Shown: positions 9,031 to 19,465, numbered from the stretch's first letter. The stretch is 64,000 nucleotides of DNA from an uncultured Alphaproteobacteria bacterium (GCA_902614375.1 CACMKZ010000007.1:1-64000); one strand, 5' to 3'. Numbers and translations: made by a program. Notes: generated from the letters alone by a model not told the origin.

Positions 9031-10326
9031 CTATTTTTCTAACTTATTATTAATAAAATCAATTACACTACTGGATGAAATTTTTTCACTTTCATTATTT
9101 TGGCGATTTTTTATTTCTACTAAATTATCTTTTAAATCTCTTTTGCCAATAATAATTTGATATGGTGTCCCAATTAACTCATTATCAGATAATTTTTTTC
9201 CTATACTGCAGTTTCTATCATCTAAAATGACTTCAATATTATTTTTCATAAAATATTCATAATATTCTGATGATTTTGTGGCACAATCTTGATCTTCAGG
9301 CATTAAATTAACTATGGAAACCTTAAATGGAGCAACCTCTAAAGGCCACTTAATTCCTTTTTCATCATGATAAGCTTCTATAATTGCACCCACAAGTCTT
9401 GAAACACCAATGCCATATGATCCCATATGCACTGGAACATTTTTCCCACTTTTATCTTGAACAAATGCGTTTAATTTCTCAGAATATTTTGTTCCAAAAT
9501 AAAATATATGACCCACTTCAATACCCTTAGAAATTTTTAAATCTTCATTTAAAATTGGGCAATTTTTTTCATCATGTTGATCATCAACTGCAGCATAAAA
9601 TGACTGCAACTCATTTGGGTCTATAGTTTCAGGGTTTAGTGTTTCTAATTTTTTATCATAATAAAGTGTACTTTCACCAGTCTTAGCTAGTATTTGAAAT
9701 TCATGGCTTAAGTTACCTCCAATTGGTCCTGTTTCCGCTCTTAAAGAAATTGGTGTTAAACCCATTCTAATAAAAGTTTTTATGTATGCTTTAAACATAT
9801 TGTCATAAGATTTTTTTGCTTCACTTTCATCAAGATCAAATGAATAATTATCCTTCATTAAGAATTCTCTTCCTCGCATTACTCCAAATCTAGGCCTAAC
9901 TTCATCTCGGAATTTCCATTGAATATGATAAAGATTTTTTGGAAGATCTTTGTAAGAATTTATATGTGATTGAAATATATCTGTAATTAATTCTTCATTT
10001 GTTGGGCCGTAAAGCATTTCCCTTCCACTTCTATCTGTAATCCTTAACATTTCTTTCCCATAATCATCGTATCTTCCTGATTTAATCCATAAATCAGAAG
10101 ATTGGATCGTAGGCATGAGCAGTTCTACTGCTCCTGCATTATTTTGTTCCTCTCTAACAATATGTTCAATTTTTTTTAAAACAAGTAGGCCTAGAGGCAA
10201 CCACGAATAAATACCGGCACTAGATTGTTTAATCATGCCAGCTCTGATCATTAATTTATGTGAAATTATTTCAGCATCTGATGGCGCATCTTTAATAGTG
10301 GGAAGAAAAAAGTTAGAATATTTCAT
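9031..10326 (-). CDS. proS: Prolyl-tRNA synthetase
   Basis: Class II aminoacyl-tRNA synthetase that charges tRNA-Pro. The 431 residues fit the short alphaproteobacterial ProS form, which lacks the large editing insertion of the E. coli enzyme. Motif 2 region FRDEVRPRFGVMRGREFLMKD (split as FRDEVRPR at about 142-149 and GREFLMKD) and motif 3 GSYGIGVSRLVGAIIEAYHD (about 302-321) are clear, and the C-terminal anticodon-binding domain is present. Without the INS domain, Ala-tRNA-Pro editing would have to come from a free-standing protein elsewhere. The start overlaps the DUF1467 gene by 4 bases. Confidence 0.97.
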   Translation of the reverse strand: MKYSNFFLPTIKDAPSDAEIISHKLMIRAGMIKQSSAGIYSWLPLGLLVLKKIEHIVREEQNNAGAVELLMPTIQSSDLWIKSGRYDDYGKEMLRITDRSGREMLYGPTNEELITDIFQSHINSYKDLPKNLYHIQWKFRDEVRPRFGVMRGREFLMKDNYSFDLDESEAKKSYDNMFKAYIKTFIRMGLTPISLRAETGPIGGNLSHEFQILAKTGESTLYYDKKLETLNPETIDPNELQSFYAAVDDQHDEKNCPILNEDLKISKGIEVGHIFYFGTKYSEKLNAFVQDKSGKNVPVHMGSYGIGVSRLVGAIIEAYHDEKGIKWPLEVAPFKVSIVNLMPEDQDCATKSSEYYEYFMKNNIEVILDDRNCSIGKKLSDNELIGTPYQIIIGKRDLKDNLVEIKNRQNNESEKISSSSVIDFINNKLEK

Positions 10327-10556
10327 TTATTAAATATATTTGATAAATCAAATCCAAATAAAATCAAAAAAAATAAAATTAAAGCTGATATTAATGAAGT
10401 TGCTATAAATTTTATTAGAAGATATGGCTTACTCGGAGCGCTTTTTGCATGTCCAGATTCTACTTTTTGGGGTACTTTTATCTTAATCGGCAGGAGTATG
10501 AAAAATAAAATCCACCAAATAAGGATAAAAATTAGAACGTGAGTAAATAATGCCAT
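10323..10556 (-). CDS. DUF1467 family two-helix membrane protein
   Basis: A 77-residue protein with two predicted membrane helices (about 4-25 and 48-72) joined by a short basic linker containing KVPQKVESGHAKSAPSKP. Size, layout and position between rnj and proS match the DUF1467 family, which is conserved at this locus in alphaproteobacteria. Function is unknown. It overlaps proS by 4 bases and shares one base with the rnj end, so it is co-translated with both. Confidence 0.85.
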   Translation of the reverse strand: MALFTHVLIFILIWWILFFILLPIKIKVPQKVESGHAKSAPSKPYLLIKFIATSLISALILFFLILFGFDLSNIFNK

Positions 10557-12229
10557 TAAGATCGTATTAAATGAACTTCAATTTCTGGTTTTTTTTGAAT
10601 TGAATTTTTTATAATCTTTCTAAAACTACTTTTAACTAAGTCAGAAACTATAAGATTTGATGATTTTTGATCCTTGTTAAGTTTTGTATAGTTTTCTATA
10701 AAAAGTATTTTAAAATCATTTTTAATATTTTCTTCATCTATTCCTGGTAATCCTTTTAAAGTAAGTAACATTTTTTTATTAATTGAATAGTCGTCATCAT
10801 TGATAATTAAAGAAATTAAGACTAGACCCTCAAATGAATATTTTCTTCTCTCTTTAATAAATGCAGATTCAGAATCGTAAAGATTTTTACCCTCAACAAT
10901 TAGCTTTCCAGTTTCAAATTTTTCTACAATTTTAGGTTCACCTGGTGCAATTTTAAGACATTTTCCGTTTTCTAGAATTTTAGTAAATGGCACCTGAGAT
11001 GAGTAAGATAATTGTTTATGCGCCTCTAGATGCATGGGCTCACCATGCACGGGAATAGATAAGTAAGGTTTTGTCCAATTATACATTTGTTTTATTTCAT
11101 CTGCATAACCATGACCTGAAACATGCACTAAATCGTCATCAGCTGTTACTATCTCAACTCTTTGTCTAATAAGTAAGTTCTTTAAATTATTTATTGATTT
11201 TTCATTACCAGGAATATCTCTAGAGCTAAAAATTACTACATCTTCGGGCTCTAAATGTAAATGTTGATGAGAATTATAAGCTATCCTAAAAAGGGCAGAT
11301 CTTTTTTCACCCTGACTACCAGTGCAAATTATGACTAAATTTTCTCTTGGTATATAAGAAGCTTCATCTTCACTGATAAAAATTTCATCATCCGAAACAT
11401 AACCACATTTTCTTGCTACCTCGATATTTTTTTTCATACTCCTACCAACAAGAGCGACCTTTCTTTTATTTTTTTTTGCTGCTTGAATAATATTTTTCAT
11501 TCTTGCAATATTTGAAGAAAAACATGTAACAACAATTCTATTAGAAAATCTTGAAAAAATACTTGTCAGTTCATCTCTAACATCATTTTCAGATTCTGAT
11601 TTACCAGGCACATTTGCGTTAGTAGAGTCACCTATTAAGGCAAGTAATCCATCATTTCCTAATTTTTCAAATTTTTCTTTTGAAAATGAGTCTCCTAAAG
11701 TAGGTGAATGATCTATTTTCCAATCAGCAGTATGAAGTAATGATCCATATGTTGTTTTAATTACAATTGCAGTTGGTTCAGGAATTGAGTGTGTAGTTGG
11801 AATAAAACTTATATCAAAATTATTGAGTATTAATTTCTTTTCTAGATTTATCTCTTCTAAAGTAAATCCTTCTACTTTATTGAATTCTTTTAGCCTATTT
11901 TCGATTAGAAGTTTTGCAAATTTACTTGCATATACTGGACATTTAATTTTATTTGCTAAGAACGCAACAGCTCCTGCATGATCTTCATGACCATGGCTGA
12001 TAATAATAGCCTCGAGCTTATCTTCTAAACTTTCAATATGATCTATTTTTGGTACCAATAAATCTACGCCAGGAAATTTTTCATCTGCAAATGAAAGGCC
12101 TAAATCTATCATTATCCATTTTCCATCACATCCGTAAAGATAACAATTTGCACCTATTTCTCCAATACCTCCAAGAGATAAAAAGTGTAGTCCTTCATTA
12201 AAATCATTTAGTTGTAAATTATTACTCAT
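10556..12229 (-). CDS. rnj: Ribonuclease J
   Basis: Metallo-beta-lactamase/beta-CASP ribonuclease with endo- and 5'-3' exonuclease activity in mRNA decay and rRNA maturation. The 557-residue protein has the metal site HGHEDH at 79-84 and a further metal-ligand segment HTADWKIDHSP near 167. The beta-CASP region carries GDSTNAN and VHVSGHGYADEIKQM (near 372), and a C-terminal domain follows. RNase J replaces or complements RNase E in many alphaproteobacteria. It overlaps coaX by 8 bases. Confidence 0.94.
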   Translation of the reverse strand: MSNNLQLNDFNEGLHFLSLGGIGEIGANCYLYGCDGKWIMIDLGLSFADEKFPGVDLLVPKIDHIESLEDKLEAIIISHGHEDHAGAVAFLANKIKCPVYASKFAKLLIENRLKEFNKVEGFTLEEINLEKKLILNNFDISFIPTTHSIPEPTAIVIKTTYGSLLHTADWKIDHSPTLGDSFSKEKFEKLGNDGLLALIGDSTNANVPGKSESENDVRDELTSIFSRFSNRIVVTCFSSNIARMKNIIQAAKKNKRKVALVGRSMKKNIEVARKCGYVSDDEIFISEDEASYIPRENLVIICTGSQGEKRSALFRIAYNSHQHLHLEPEDVVIFSSRDIPGNEKSINNLKNLLIRQRVEIVTADDDLVHVSGHGYADEIKQMYNWTKPYLSIPVHGEPMHLEAHKQLSYSSQVPFTKILENGKCLKIAPGEPKIVEKFETGKLIVEGKNLYDSESAFIKERRKYSFEGLVLISLIINDDDYSINKKMLLTLKGLPGIDEENIKNDFKILFIENYTKLNKDQKSSNLIVSDLVKSSFRKIIKNSIQKKPEIEVHLIRS

Positions 12230-12983
12230 AAAAATGTTTGTTACCGATTTCTTTTATTCCTTCTAATGTCAAATGTTCCATATATATAGGTTTATAAATA
12301 ATTTTATCCTTAAATATTTTACCTAGACCACCCGTAATATAGACTTTGGGCTTAAATTTATTCTCCTTAATAATTTGCTTTAATATGCCATTAACTGCAT
12401 GCAAATAACCAAAATAGAAACCTGATTGAATAGAAGCTGATGTATTATTATTAACAATTTTATTTGATTTTGAGATTTTTGAAGTTTTTATTAACTCAGC
12501 ATTTTTTAAAAGTGTCTCCATTGAAAGATTTATACCTGGAAAAATTAATCCACCTAAATATTGACTATTTTTAATGACATCAAAAGTAGTAGCTGTACCA
12601 AAGTCGAGAATTATACAGTCTTTGATTTTCTTACTATATACATAGGCATAGTTTGCTATTCGATCACTCCCAATTTGATTTAGATTATAATTGATACTAT
12701 TTCTGAATGATATTTTTTTGGGGTTAATTATATAAAATTTGAATTTATTTTTTTGAAAAATATTTTTAAAAATTAAATTTAAAGAAGGTACAACAGAGGA
12801 CAAGATACAAAATCTATCTTTAAGACTATTAATCAACTTTTTATTAGATTTAAAAAATTTATTTATTTCTTTTTTTGTAATATTGATTTTTTTTTCTGTT
12901 TTTAATCTAATAATTTTAATTAATTTATTTTTTGTATAGAAACCTATAACTATATTTGTATTACCTGCATCTATAACAATCAT
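12222..12983 (-). CDS. coaX: Type III pantothenate kinase
   Basis: First step of coenzyme A synthesis: pantothenate to 4'-phosphopantothenate. The 253-residue ASKHA-fold protein has the P-loop-like DAGNTNIVIGF (5-15), the GSDRIANYAYVY segment near residue 104, the ILDFGTATTFDVI motif (about 125-137) with the catalytic-type Asp, and GGLIFPGINLSMETL just after. CoaX enzymes need a monovalent cation and are not inhibited by CoA. Linkage between birA and rnj is conserved in alphaproteobacteria. It overlaps birA by one base and rnj by eight. Confidence 0.94.
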   Translation of the reverse strand: MIVIDAGNTNIVIGFYTKNKLIKIIRLKTEKKINITKKEINKFFKSNKKLINSLKDRFCILSSVVPSLNLIFKNIFQKNKFKFYIINPKKISFRNSINYNLNQIGSDRIANYAYVYSKKIKDCIILDFGTATTFDVIKNSQYLGGLIFPGINLSMETLLKNAELIKTSKISKSNKIVNNNTSASIQSGFYFGYLHAVNGILKQIIKENKFKPKVYITGGLGKIFKDKIIYKPIYMEHLTLEGIKEIGNKHFYE

Positions 12984-13717
12984 TAAATTATTCTAGCATT
13001 ATATATATTTTCAAAATTAATATTATTTTTTAAAGTGATTGAACCATCTGGGTTAAGATTATGAAATATTCCTTGTTTTACATTTTGTTCATCAATTTTT
13101 AAATTAATATTGCTTCCTAAATATAATAATCTACTTTTATATTCAGTCATAATTTTTTCGTGATTATTTAGCAGTTGTTTAAAATTTTTAAAATACTCTT
13201 CCATAATTTTATATACAAAATAAAAATTGTTAATTTCTTTATTGTATTTATTAATATTAGTTGTTGGATAATTTTCAATTTTAGGAGAAGATACTATATT
13301 AACTCCAAAACCAGTATTGATATATTTATCACTTTTGATACTAAATATTTCAGAAATTATTCCAGAAATTTTTTCTTTGTTAATTAAAATATCATTTGGC
13401 CATTTAATTTGAGTTTTAACATTACAAATATTTTCAATCACAGAACAGATCATATTAGTAATAAAAGCATTATTTAAAAAATGATTTTCTATTGGCAATA
13501 TATTTTTAGATAAAATAGAAATATAGACATTATTTTTTGGACTTTCCCAAGTTGTTCCTCGTCTTCCAAATCCTTTTTTTTGTTCATTTGCCATCAAACA
13601 TATATCTCTATTATATATAAGTTTTTTAACCTCTGACATTGTAGAGTCTACAGATTCAATAAAATGAAAATCAAAATTGTTTTTATCTAATAGATTTTTA
13701 ATTTTATCTAATGACAT
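12983..13717 (-). CDS. birA: Biotin--[acetyl-CoA-carboxylase] ligase
   Basis: Attaches biotin to the carboxyl-carrier protein. The 244-residue protein has the ATP/biotin loop GFGRRGTTW (49-57), KWPND (105-109) and the catalytic-type Lys in NKEKISGI (113-120), followed by a short C-terminal domain. It lacks the N-terminal helix-turn-helix of E. coli BirA, so it is a class I ligase and not a repressor. It lies 3 bases after nuoN and overlaps coaX by one base, probably at the tail of the nuo transcription unit. Confidence 0.93.
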   Translation of the reverse strand: MSLDKIKNLLDKNNFDFHFIESVDSTMSEVKKLIYNRDICLMANEQKKGFGRRGTTWESPKNNVYISILSKNILPIENHFLNNAFITNMICSVIENICNVKTQIKWPNDILINKEKISGIISEIFSIKSDKYINTGFGVNIVSSPKIENYPTTNINKYNKEINNFYFVYKIMEEYFKNFKQLLNNHEKIMTEYKSRLLYLGSNINLKIDEQNVKQGIFHNLNPDGSITLKNNINFENIYNARII

Positions 13718-13720
13718 TAA

Positions 13721-15157
13721 TCAAATGGTCAAACTTGCTGATATATTAATCAATAAAGACGGGTAAAATATAAAACAAATAATTACAAACAAACTTAAGG
13801 ACAGAATAATTTTTGATTGAAAAGAAATTTGAAAATTAATTATTCCTTCACTTTTACTTTCATCAAAATACATTATCTTAATAATTCTTAAATAATAAAA
13901 AGCAGAAATAACACTAGCTAGGACGCCAAGAACTGAAAGCACATATAATTCTTGTTCAATTGCAGCAATGAAAACATAAAACTTTCCAAAAAATCCTATA
14001 AAGGGTGGGATGCCAGCCATAGATAGCATTATTATTGAAATAGAAAGACTAACGATTGGATTACTTTTACTTAAGCCTTTTAAATCACTTATATTAATTA
14101 AATATTCATTTTTAACTTTTAACGAAAGTAAAATAGCAAAAATAGCAACATTCATTATCATGTATGAAAACATATAAATTGATGCTGCTTTAATTCCATC
14201 ATCATTTGCGGCAACTAAAGCTATTAAGATATAACCTATATGTCCAATAGAACTATAAGCTAATAATCTTTTAATATTTGACTGTGCTATAGCCGCTACA
14301 GCTCCAAGGAACATTGAGGCTATTGATAAAAATAAAATTATTTGACTCCATTCTAAGTAAAAATTTTCAAATGGAACTAAGCAAAAACGATAAATTAAAG
14401 CTACTGCAGCAATCTTAGGGACAATAGCAAAAAAACCTGTAATTGAGTTTGGAGCTCCTTCATAAACATCAGGAGTCCACATATGGAAAGGTACGGCTGA
14501 AACCTTAAAAGCCAAGCCTACCATCACAAATACAAGCCCAAATATTAGACCTAAATTTAAATTATCATATTTTGATAAATAGAAACTTATATCATCAAAA
14601 TTCATTGAACCAGTAAATCCATAAATTAAGGAGAAGCCGTACAAAAGTATACCAGACGACAATGCTCCTAAAATAAAGTATTTTACTCCTGACTCAGCTG
14701 ATGAGATTGAATCTCTTTTTATTGCTGCAGCAACATATAGAGATAAACTTTGTAGTTCTATTGCTAGATACATGGACATAAGATTATTTGAAGCAATCAT
14801 TAACAACATCCCAAGTGTAGAAAATAAAAATAAAACAGGAATTTCAAAATTTTTAAGCTTAATGCCTAAGAAATAATCTTTAGAAATGATGATACTAGCT
14901 ATAGATCCTAATAGAGCTAAAATTTTAAAAAAGTTTATAAAAGAAGAGTGACTGAATAAACTTTTATAATTTGCAAAATTTGATTCGCTATCATAGTAAA
15001 CAAGCAAAATGGTTAATAATAAAACGAAAAGTGCTAGATTGGAAGTTTGTCTAAATGCATTCTTTTTTAAAAAAAGCCCAAAAAGTAAGCAAACAAAAGA
15101 AGAGCATGCTAAAAAAATTTCGGGTATAAAAAAAATGTTGTAAATATTATTTAGCAT
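13721..15157 (-). CDS. nuoN: NADH-quinone oxidoreductase subunit N
   Basis: Antiporter-like proton-pumping membrane subunit of complex I. The 478 residues are almost entirely transmembrane helices (about 14), with the Proton_antipo_M core, the AIELQSLSLYVAAA segment (about 132-145) bearing the conserved Glu, and VSAVPFHMWTPDVYEGAP (about 219-236) with the family Lys replaced in this stretch by Val/Ser/Ala context, as is common for NuoN. It overlaps nuoM by 11 bases and ends the nuo run before birA. Confidence 0.97.
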   Translation of the reverse strand: MLNNIYNIFFIPEIFLACSSFVCLLFGLFLKKNAFRQTSNLALFVLLLTILLVYYDSESNFANYKSLFSHSSFINFFKILALLGSIASIIISKDYFLGIKLKNFEIPVLFLFSTLGMLLMIASNNLMSMYLAIELQSLSLYVAAAIKRDSISSAESGVKYFILGALSSGILLYGFSLIYGFTGSMNFDDISFYLSKYDNLNLGLIFGLVFVMVGLAFKVSAVPFHMWTPDVYEGAPNSITGFFAIVPKIAAVALIYRFCLVPFENFYLEWSQIILFLSIASMFLGAVAAIAQSNIKRLLAYSSIGHIGYILIALVAANDDGIKAASIYMFSYMIMNVAIFAILLSLKVKNEYLINISDLKGLSKSNPIVSLSISIIMLSMAGIPPFIGFFGKFYVFIAAIEQELYVLSVLGVLASVISAFYYLRIIKIMYFDESKSEGIINFQISFQSKIILSLSLFVIICFIFYPSLLINISASLTI

Positions 15158-16631
15158 TGGCTATTTCATAGTTTGTTATAATTAGTTCAAGTGATAATCT
15201 CATAGGATCTAAAAATAGATTTGGAAATATACCTAGTAATATTACTGCAATTGCTAAAGGAATTAATATTATTTTCTCTCTTGTGTTTATATCTAAAATA
15301 TCTGCAAGTTTATTATTAGTTATGGTGCCAAAAATAATTCTTTTATAAAGGTATAGCATGTAAACAGCGGATAATATTATTCCAAAAGCCGCGCCAATAA
15401 CAACGTAACTTGAAAATTTAAATGCGCCAACAATAACTAAAAATTCTCCAATAAAACCACTAGTTCCAGGCAATCCAACTGATCCCAGCATAAAAATCAT
15501 GAATACTGTTGCATAAAGTGGCATTCTTTGAACTAATCCTCCGTAAAATTCAATTTCTCTAGTATGCATTCGATCATAAATAACACCAACACATAAAAAT
15601 AAAGCTGCTGAAACTAGTCCATGACTAATCATTTGCATCATTGCTCCTTCTAAGCCTTGTTGATTCACTAAGAAAATTCCAATTGTTACAATTCCCATAT
15701 GAGCAACAGATGAATATGCAATTAGTTTTTTAATATCAGTTTGTGCTAGTGCTACTAATGAAGTGTATACTATGGCAACTATACTTAATGTCATAATTAA
15801 AGGAATAAAAAAATCTGTTGCTTCTGGAAGCATGCCTAAAGAGAAACGGATAAAACCATATCCACCCATTTTTAAAAGTACTCCGGCTAAAATTACAGAT
15901 CCAGCTGTTGGAGCTTCAACATGGGCATCGGGCAACCATGTATGAAACGGCCACATAGGAATTTTAACTGCAAAGGACGCAAAGAAGGCGAGCCATAGAA
16001 ACAATTGAGTATTATAGGAAAAATAATTACCTTGTAAGAATTCAATACTCATTGAACTTGTATTTCTGTACATCACAATAATAGCAATCAACATGAGTAC
16101 TGACCCCAAAAGAGTGTAGAGAAAGAATTTAAAAGAAGCATAGATTCTTCTATTACCTCCCCATATGCCTATGATTAGATACATTGGTATTAATACTGCT
16201 TCAAAAAAAATATAAAATAAAAGTATGTCTATAGAAGCAAACATTCCAATCATTACAGTCTCTAAAAATAAAAAAGAAAGCATGTATTCCTTGACTCTTT
16301 TTTTTATATTATTCCAACTAGCTAAAATACAAAGTGGGGTCAAAAATGTACTTAGTAAAATCATAAAAAGTGAGATACCGTCTACTCCAACATGGTAGAA
16401 GAAATTAAAATCATCAAACCATCTAAATTTTTCCTCATATTGATAAGAGGGATTGGAATAATCAAATTGTAACCAGAGTATTAAACTTAAAATAAATGTT
16501 CCTAATGTCGCTAGTAAAGCAGCCCATTTAATATTAATTGATGTTAATTCATCTTCTTTAATAAAAAGAATAATTAAAGCACCAATTAAAGGTAAAAAAA
16601 TTATTACTGATACTAATGGCCAGTCAATCAT
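15147..16631 (-). CDS. nuoM: NADH-quinone oxidoreductase subunit M
   Basis: Proton-pumping antiporter-like subunit of complex I, 494 residues with about 14 helices. Characteristic stretches are FFEAVLIPMYLIIGIWGG (about 140-157, Glu of the TM5 site), AVKIPMWPFHTWLPDAHVEA (about 221-240, Lys of TM7) and AYSSVAHMGIVTIG (about 304-317). It lies directly against nuoL (no gap) and overlaps nuoN by 11 bases. Confidence 0.97.
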   Translation of the reverse strand: MIDWPLVSVIIFLPLIGALIILFIKEDELTSINIKWAALLATLGTFILSLILWLQFDYSNPSYQYEEKFRWFDDFNFFYHVGVDGISLFMILLSTFLTPLCILASWNNIKKRVKEYMLSFLFLETVMIGMFASIDILLFYIFFEAVLIPMYLIIGIWGGNRRIYASFKFFLYTLLGSVLMLIAIIVMYRNTSSMSIEFLQGNYFSYNTQLFLWLAFFASFAVKIPMWPFHTWLPDAHVEAPTAGSVILAGVLLKMGGYGFIRFSLGMLPEATDFFIPLIMTLSIVAIVYTSLVALAQTDIKKLIAYSSVAHMGIVTIGIFLVNQQGLEGAMMQMISHGLVSAALFLCVGVIYDRMHTREIEFYGGLVQRMPLYATVFMIFMLGSVGLPGTSGFIGEFLVIVGAFKFSSYVVIGAAFGIILSAVYMLYLYKRIIFGTITNNKLADILDINTREKIILIPLAIAVILLGIFPNLFLDPMRLSLELIITNYEIANAK

Positions 16632-18539
16632 TTAGTAATATAAAAACCATGTTAAAATTATTACTAAGCCTCCAAGCATAGCAAAAGCATAATGAAACAA
16701 ATACCCTGATTGAAACAAACTTACATAAGATGAAGATTTTGAAATAATCCAGGAGACCCCGTTTGGCCCTAAACCATCAATAGTTTTTTCATCTCCTTTT
16801 TTCCAGAAAAAGTTTGCCAATTTGAAAAAAGTTAAAACAAATACTTTATGATATAGCTCATCCACATACCATTTATTTTTAGAAAGAGAATATAAAGGAT
16901 CTAAGTTATAGGAAAGATTTTTTGCTCTGTTTAAATTATTTGAATATATCAACACACAGACAAGAATTCCAATTGCAACAGCCGATTTTGATATTAATGA
17001 TTGCGTAAGAGGAAGATATTTATGAGAGCTTTCTGTTAATAATATTGCATTATCCCAAAATTCTTTTTTGTAATATCCAATAAAATAATCAGCAAAGAAT
17101 ATTCCAGAAAAAATAGAACCAATTGCAAGAATAAATAATGGAACTGTCATTACTAAAGGTGATTCATGGGCGTGATCATATGTTTTATTATTTGATCTAT
17201 TTTCACCATGAAATGTTAGGAATAATAATCTCCATGAATAAAAAGCAGTAAGTAAAGCAGTTAAAATACCTACTAAATATGCAAAATATGCTATTCCATT
17301 TGAAGTATAGAAAGCATTTTCTAAAATACTTTCTTTTGAATAGTAACCAGATAGATATGGGAAACCAATAATTGCAAGAGATCCAATCCACATCATTGTA
17401 GCAGTAAAAGGTATTTTTTTGAAAAGTCCCCCCATTTTTCTCATATCCTGTTCATGATGCATTGCGTGAATTACAGAACCTGCAGAAAGAAATAGAAGAG
17501 CTTTAAAAAAGGCATGGGTAGTTAAGTGAAATATTGATGCATTATAAGCTCCTACACCTGCTGCAAAAAACATATATCCTAATTGACTGCATGTTGAATA
17601 TGCAATGACTCTTTTAATATCATTTTGCGTTAAGGCTATAGAGGCAGCAAAAATAGCTGTGGCCGCACCAATAAAAGTAATGAATAAATTAGTAAATGTA
17701 GCAAATTCATAAAGAGGACTCATTCTTGCAACTAAGAATACACCAGCTGTTACCATTGTTGCAGCATGTATTAGTGCAGATACAGGAGTAGGTCCCTCCA
17801 TAGCATCTGGCAACCAGGTGTGTAAACCTAATTGGGCAGATTTACCCATTGCGCCTATGAATAAAAGAAAACATAAAAAATCTAAAGTTGGAAAACTGAA
17901 TGAAAGAAATTGAATTTGATGATCACTAAATTGATCCACTTGTAAAAATATACTGTCGAAACTTACCGTGCCAAAAATATAAAAAATTCCAGCAATTCCT
18001 ATTGCGTATCCAAAATCTCCAACTCTGTTTACAACAAATGCTTTTATAGCAGCTTTATTTGCTGAATCTTTATGATGCCAAAAACCAATTAATAAATATG
18101 AGGCTAGCCCAACACCTTCCCAACCAAAAAACATTTGCAGCAAGTTATTACTTGATACAAGAACAAGCATAAAAAAAGTAAATAAGCTTAGATAACCCAT
18201 AAATCTTATTTTTGATGGATCATCTTCCATATAGCCTATTGAATATAAATGAACACAGGCAGAAACAGTTGTAACCACAATGAACATCACAGCAGTTAAA
18301 GTGTCTAATCTAATTGACCAATCAACAATAAAGTTTCCAGAACTTATCCAGTTAAGGATAAAGATTATTTCAGTTTCCTTATTATTAATAAACTGAATGA
18401 ATATTATCCAAGAAAATAAAGTACAAAGAAAAAGGATTGAAGTTGTTGATATTTGATAAACCCTATAGTTAAACTGTTTACCTAGTAAAAAACAAAAAAG
18501 AAAACCAAGTAGAGGTAAAAATATAATTGAGGTTGCCAT
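16632..18539 (-). CDS. nuoL: NADH-quinone oxidoreductase subunit L
   Basis: Largest antiporter-like subunit of complex I, 635 residues. The N-terminal proton_antipo_N region contains GWEGVGLASYLLIGFWHHKD (about 139-158) and the core contains GKSAQLGLHTWLPDAMEGPT (about 229-248) with the pumping Lys. The C-terminal part holds the amphipathic lateral helix and a final membrane anchor. The length agrees with the family (610-680). It is 3 bases after nuoK and abuts nuoM. Confidence 0.97.
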   Translation of the reverse strand: MATSIIFLPLLGFLFCFLLGKQFNYRVYQISTTSILFLCTLFSWIIFIQFINNKETEIIFILNWISSGNFIVDWSIRLDTLTAVMFIVVTTVSACVHLYSIGYMEDDPSKIRFMGYLSLFTFFMLVLVSSNNLLQMFFGWEGVGLASYLLIGFWHHKDSANKAAIKAFVVNRVGDFGYAIGIAGIFYIFGTVSFDSIFLQVDQFSDHQIQFLSFSFPTLDFLCFLLFIGAMGKSAQLGLHTWLPDAMEGPTPVSALIHAATMVTAGVFLVARMSPLYEFATFTNLFITFIGAATAIFAASIALTQNDIKRVIAYSTCSQLGYMFFAAGVGAYNASIFHLTTHAFFKALLFLSAGSVIHAMHHEQDMRKMGGLFKKIPFTATMMWIGSLAIIGFPYLSGYYSKESILENAFYTSNGIAYFAYLVGILTALLTAFYSWRLLFLTFHGENRSNNKTYDHAHESPLVMTVPLFILAIGSIFSGIFFADYFIGYYKKEFWDNAILLTESSHKYLPLTQSLISKSAVAIGILVCVLIYSNNLNRAKNLSYNLDPLYSLSKNKWYVDELYHKVFVLTFFKLANFFWKKGDEKTIDGLGPNGVSWIISKSSSYVSLFQSGYLFHYAFAMLGGLVIILTWFLYY

Positions 18540-18542
18540 CTA

Positions 18543-18848
18543 CTATCCCTTAAGCTGATTAATTTTATTTACTTCTATTGATCCTAAATTTCTAAAAAAT
18601 ACTACAAGTATTGCGAGTCCAATTGCTGCTTCAGCTGCTGCAACGGTAAGTGTAAGCATTGCGAAGATTTGCCCTGAAATATCATTAATATATGCTGAGA
18701 AAGCAATAAAATTAATATTTACTGACAACAAGATGAGTTCTATAGACATTAAAATTATAATTAAATTTTTCTTATTTAAAAATATTCCTAAAACACCTAA
18801 GGTAAAAATAATTGCGCCGAGAAAAAGATAATGTTCAAGAGTAATCAT
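18543..18848 (-). CDS. nuoK: NADH-quinone oxidoreductase subunit K
   Basis: Small membrane subunit of complex I (MrpC-like), 101 residues with three helices (about 3-22, 27-48, 60-85). The buried Glu residues needed for proton transfer are visible in [13 protein letters not shown] (TM2) and [17 protein letters not shown] (TM3). Length is exactly typical. It sits 3 bases after nuoJ and 3 bases before nuoL. Confidence 0.97.
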   Translation of the reverse strand: MITLEHYLFLGAIIFTLGVLGIFLNKKNLIIILMSIELILLSVNINFIAFSAYINDISGQIFAMLTLTVAAAEAAIGLAILVVFFRNLGSIEVNKINQLKG

Positions 18849-18851
18849 TAA

Positions 18852-19463
18852 TTAAATTCCTTCGCCTATTTTTACTTTTTTCTTTTCTATAGCTATTGAT
18901 GCATCAACTGTATTTTGTGAATCAATATTTTGCCTTTTAACGCCACCTTTATCTCTTAATGTAAGTGTAATAGAGCCAATCATTGCGACTAATAAAATTA
19001 TCCCACATATTTGAAATAAATAAAAATATTCAGTGTAGAGTATTTGCCCAATCATTTTTGTATTCTCCACTTCACTAACTATAGGTTGTAATGGTGTTTG
19101 ATTGTTGTAAATATTAGACGATCTATCTGTTAAAAAAAGTATTCCAAGTTCAATTACTAGAACTATCCCTAATAATGCTCCAAAAGGTAAATATTGCAAA
19201 AAACCTTCTCTCAACTTTACAAAATTTATATCAAGCATCATTACAACAAATAGAAAAAGGACAGCAACAGCTCCAACATATACAACGACAAGGATCATTG
19301 CCAAAAATTCAGCGCCTAATAAAACAAAGAGTCCTGATGCGTTAACAAAGCTTAAAATTAAGAACAAAACTGAATGAACTGGATTTTTTGCACTTATAAC
19401 CATTAGAGCAGAAAGAACCGCAACAGATGAAAAAAGATAAAATGTTAATGAATAAAGAATCAT
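18852..19463 (-). CDS. nuoJ: NADH-quinone oxidoreductase subunit J
   Basis: Membrane subunit of complex I, 203 residues with five helices: about 4-22, 29-50, 52-75, 92-112 and 147-168. Family segments are SAKNPVHSVLFLILSF (about 24-39) and AMILVVVYVGAVAVLFLFVVMML (split here as AMILVVVYVGAVAVLF and LFVVMML). The C-terminal tail is hydrophilic and Lys-rich. It lies 2 bases after nuoI and 3 bases before nuoK. Confidence 0.96.
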   Translation of the reverse strand: MILYSLTFYLFSSVAVLSALMVISAKNPVHSVLFLILSFVNASGLFVLLGAEFLAMILVVVYVGAVAVLFLFVVMMLDINFVKLREGFLQYLPFGALLGIVLVIELGILFLTDRSSNIYNNQTPLQPIVSEVENTKMIGQILYTEYFYLFQICGIILLVAMIGSITLTLRDKGGVKRQNIDSQNTVDASIAIEKKKVKIGEGI

Positions 19464-19465
19464 TC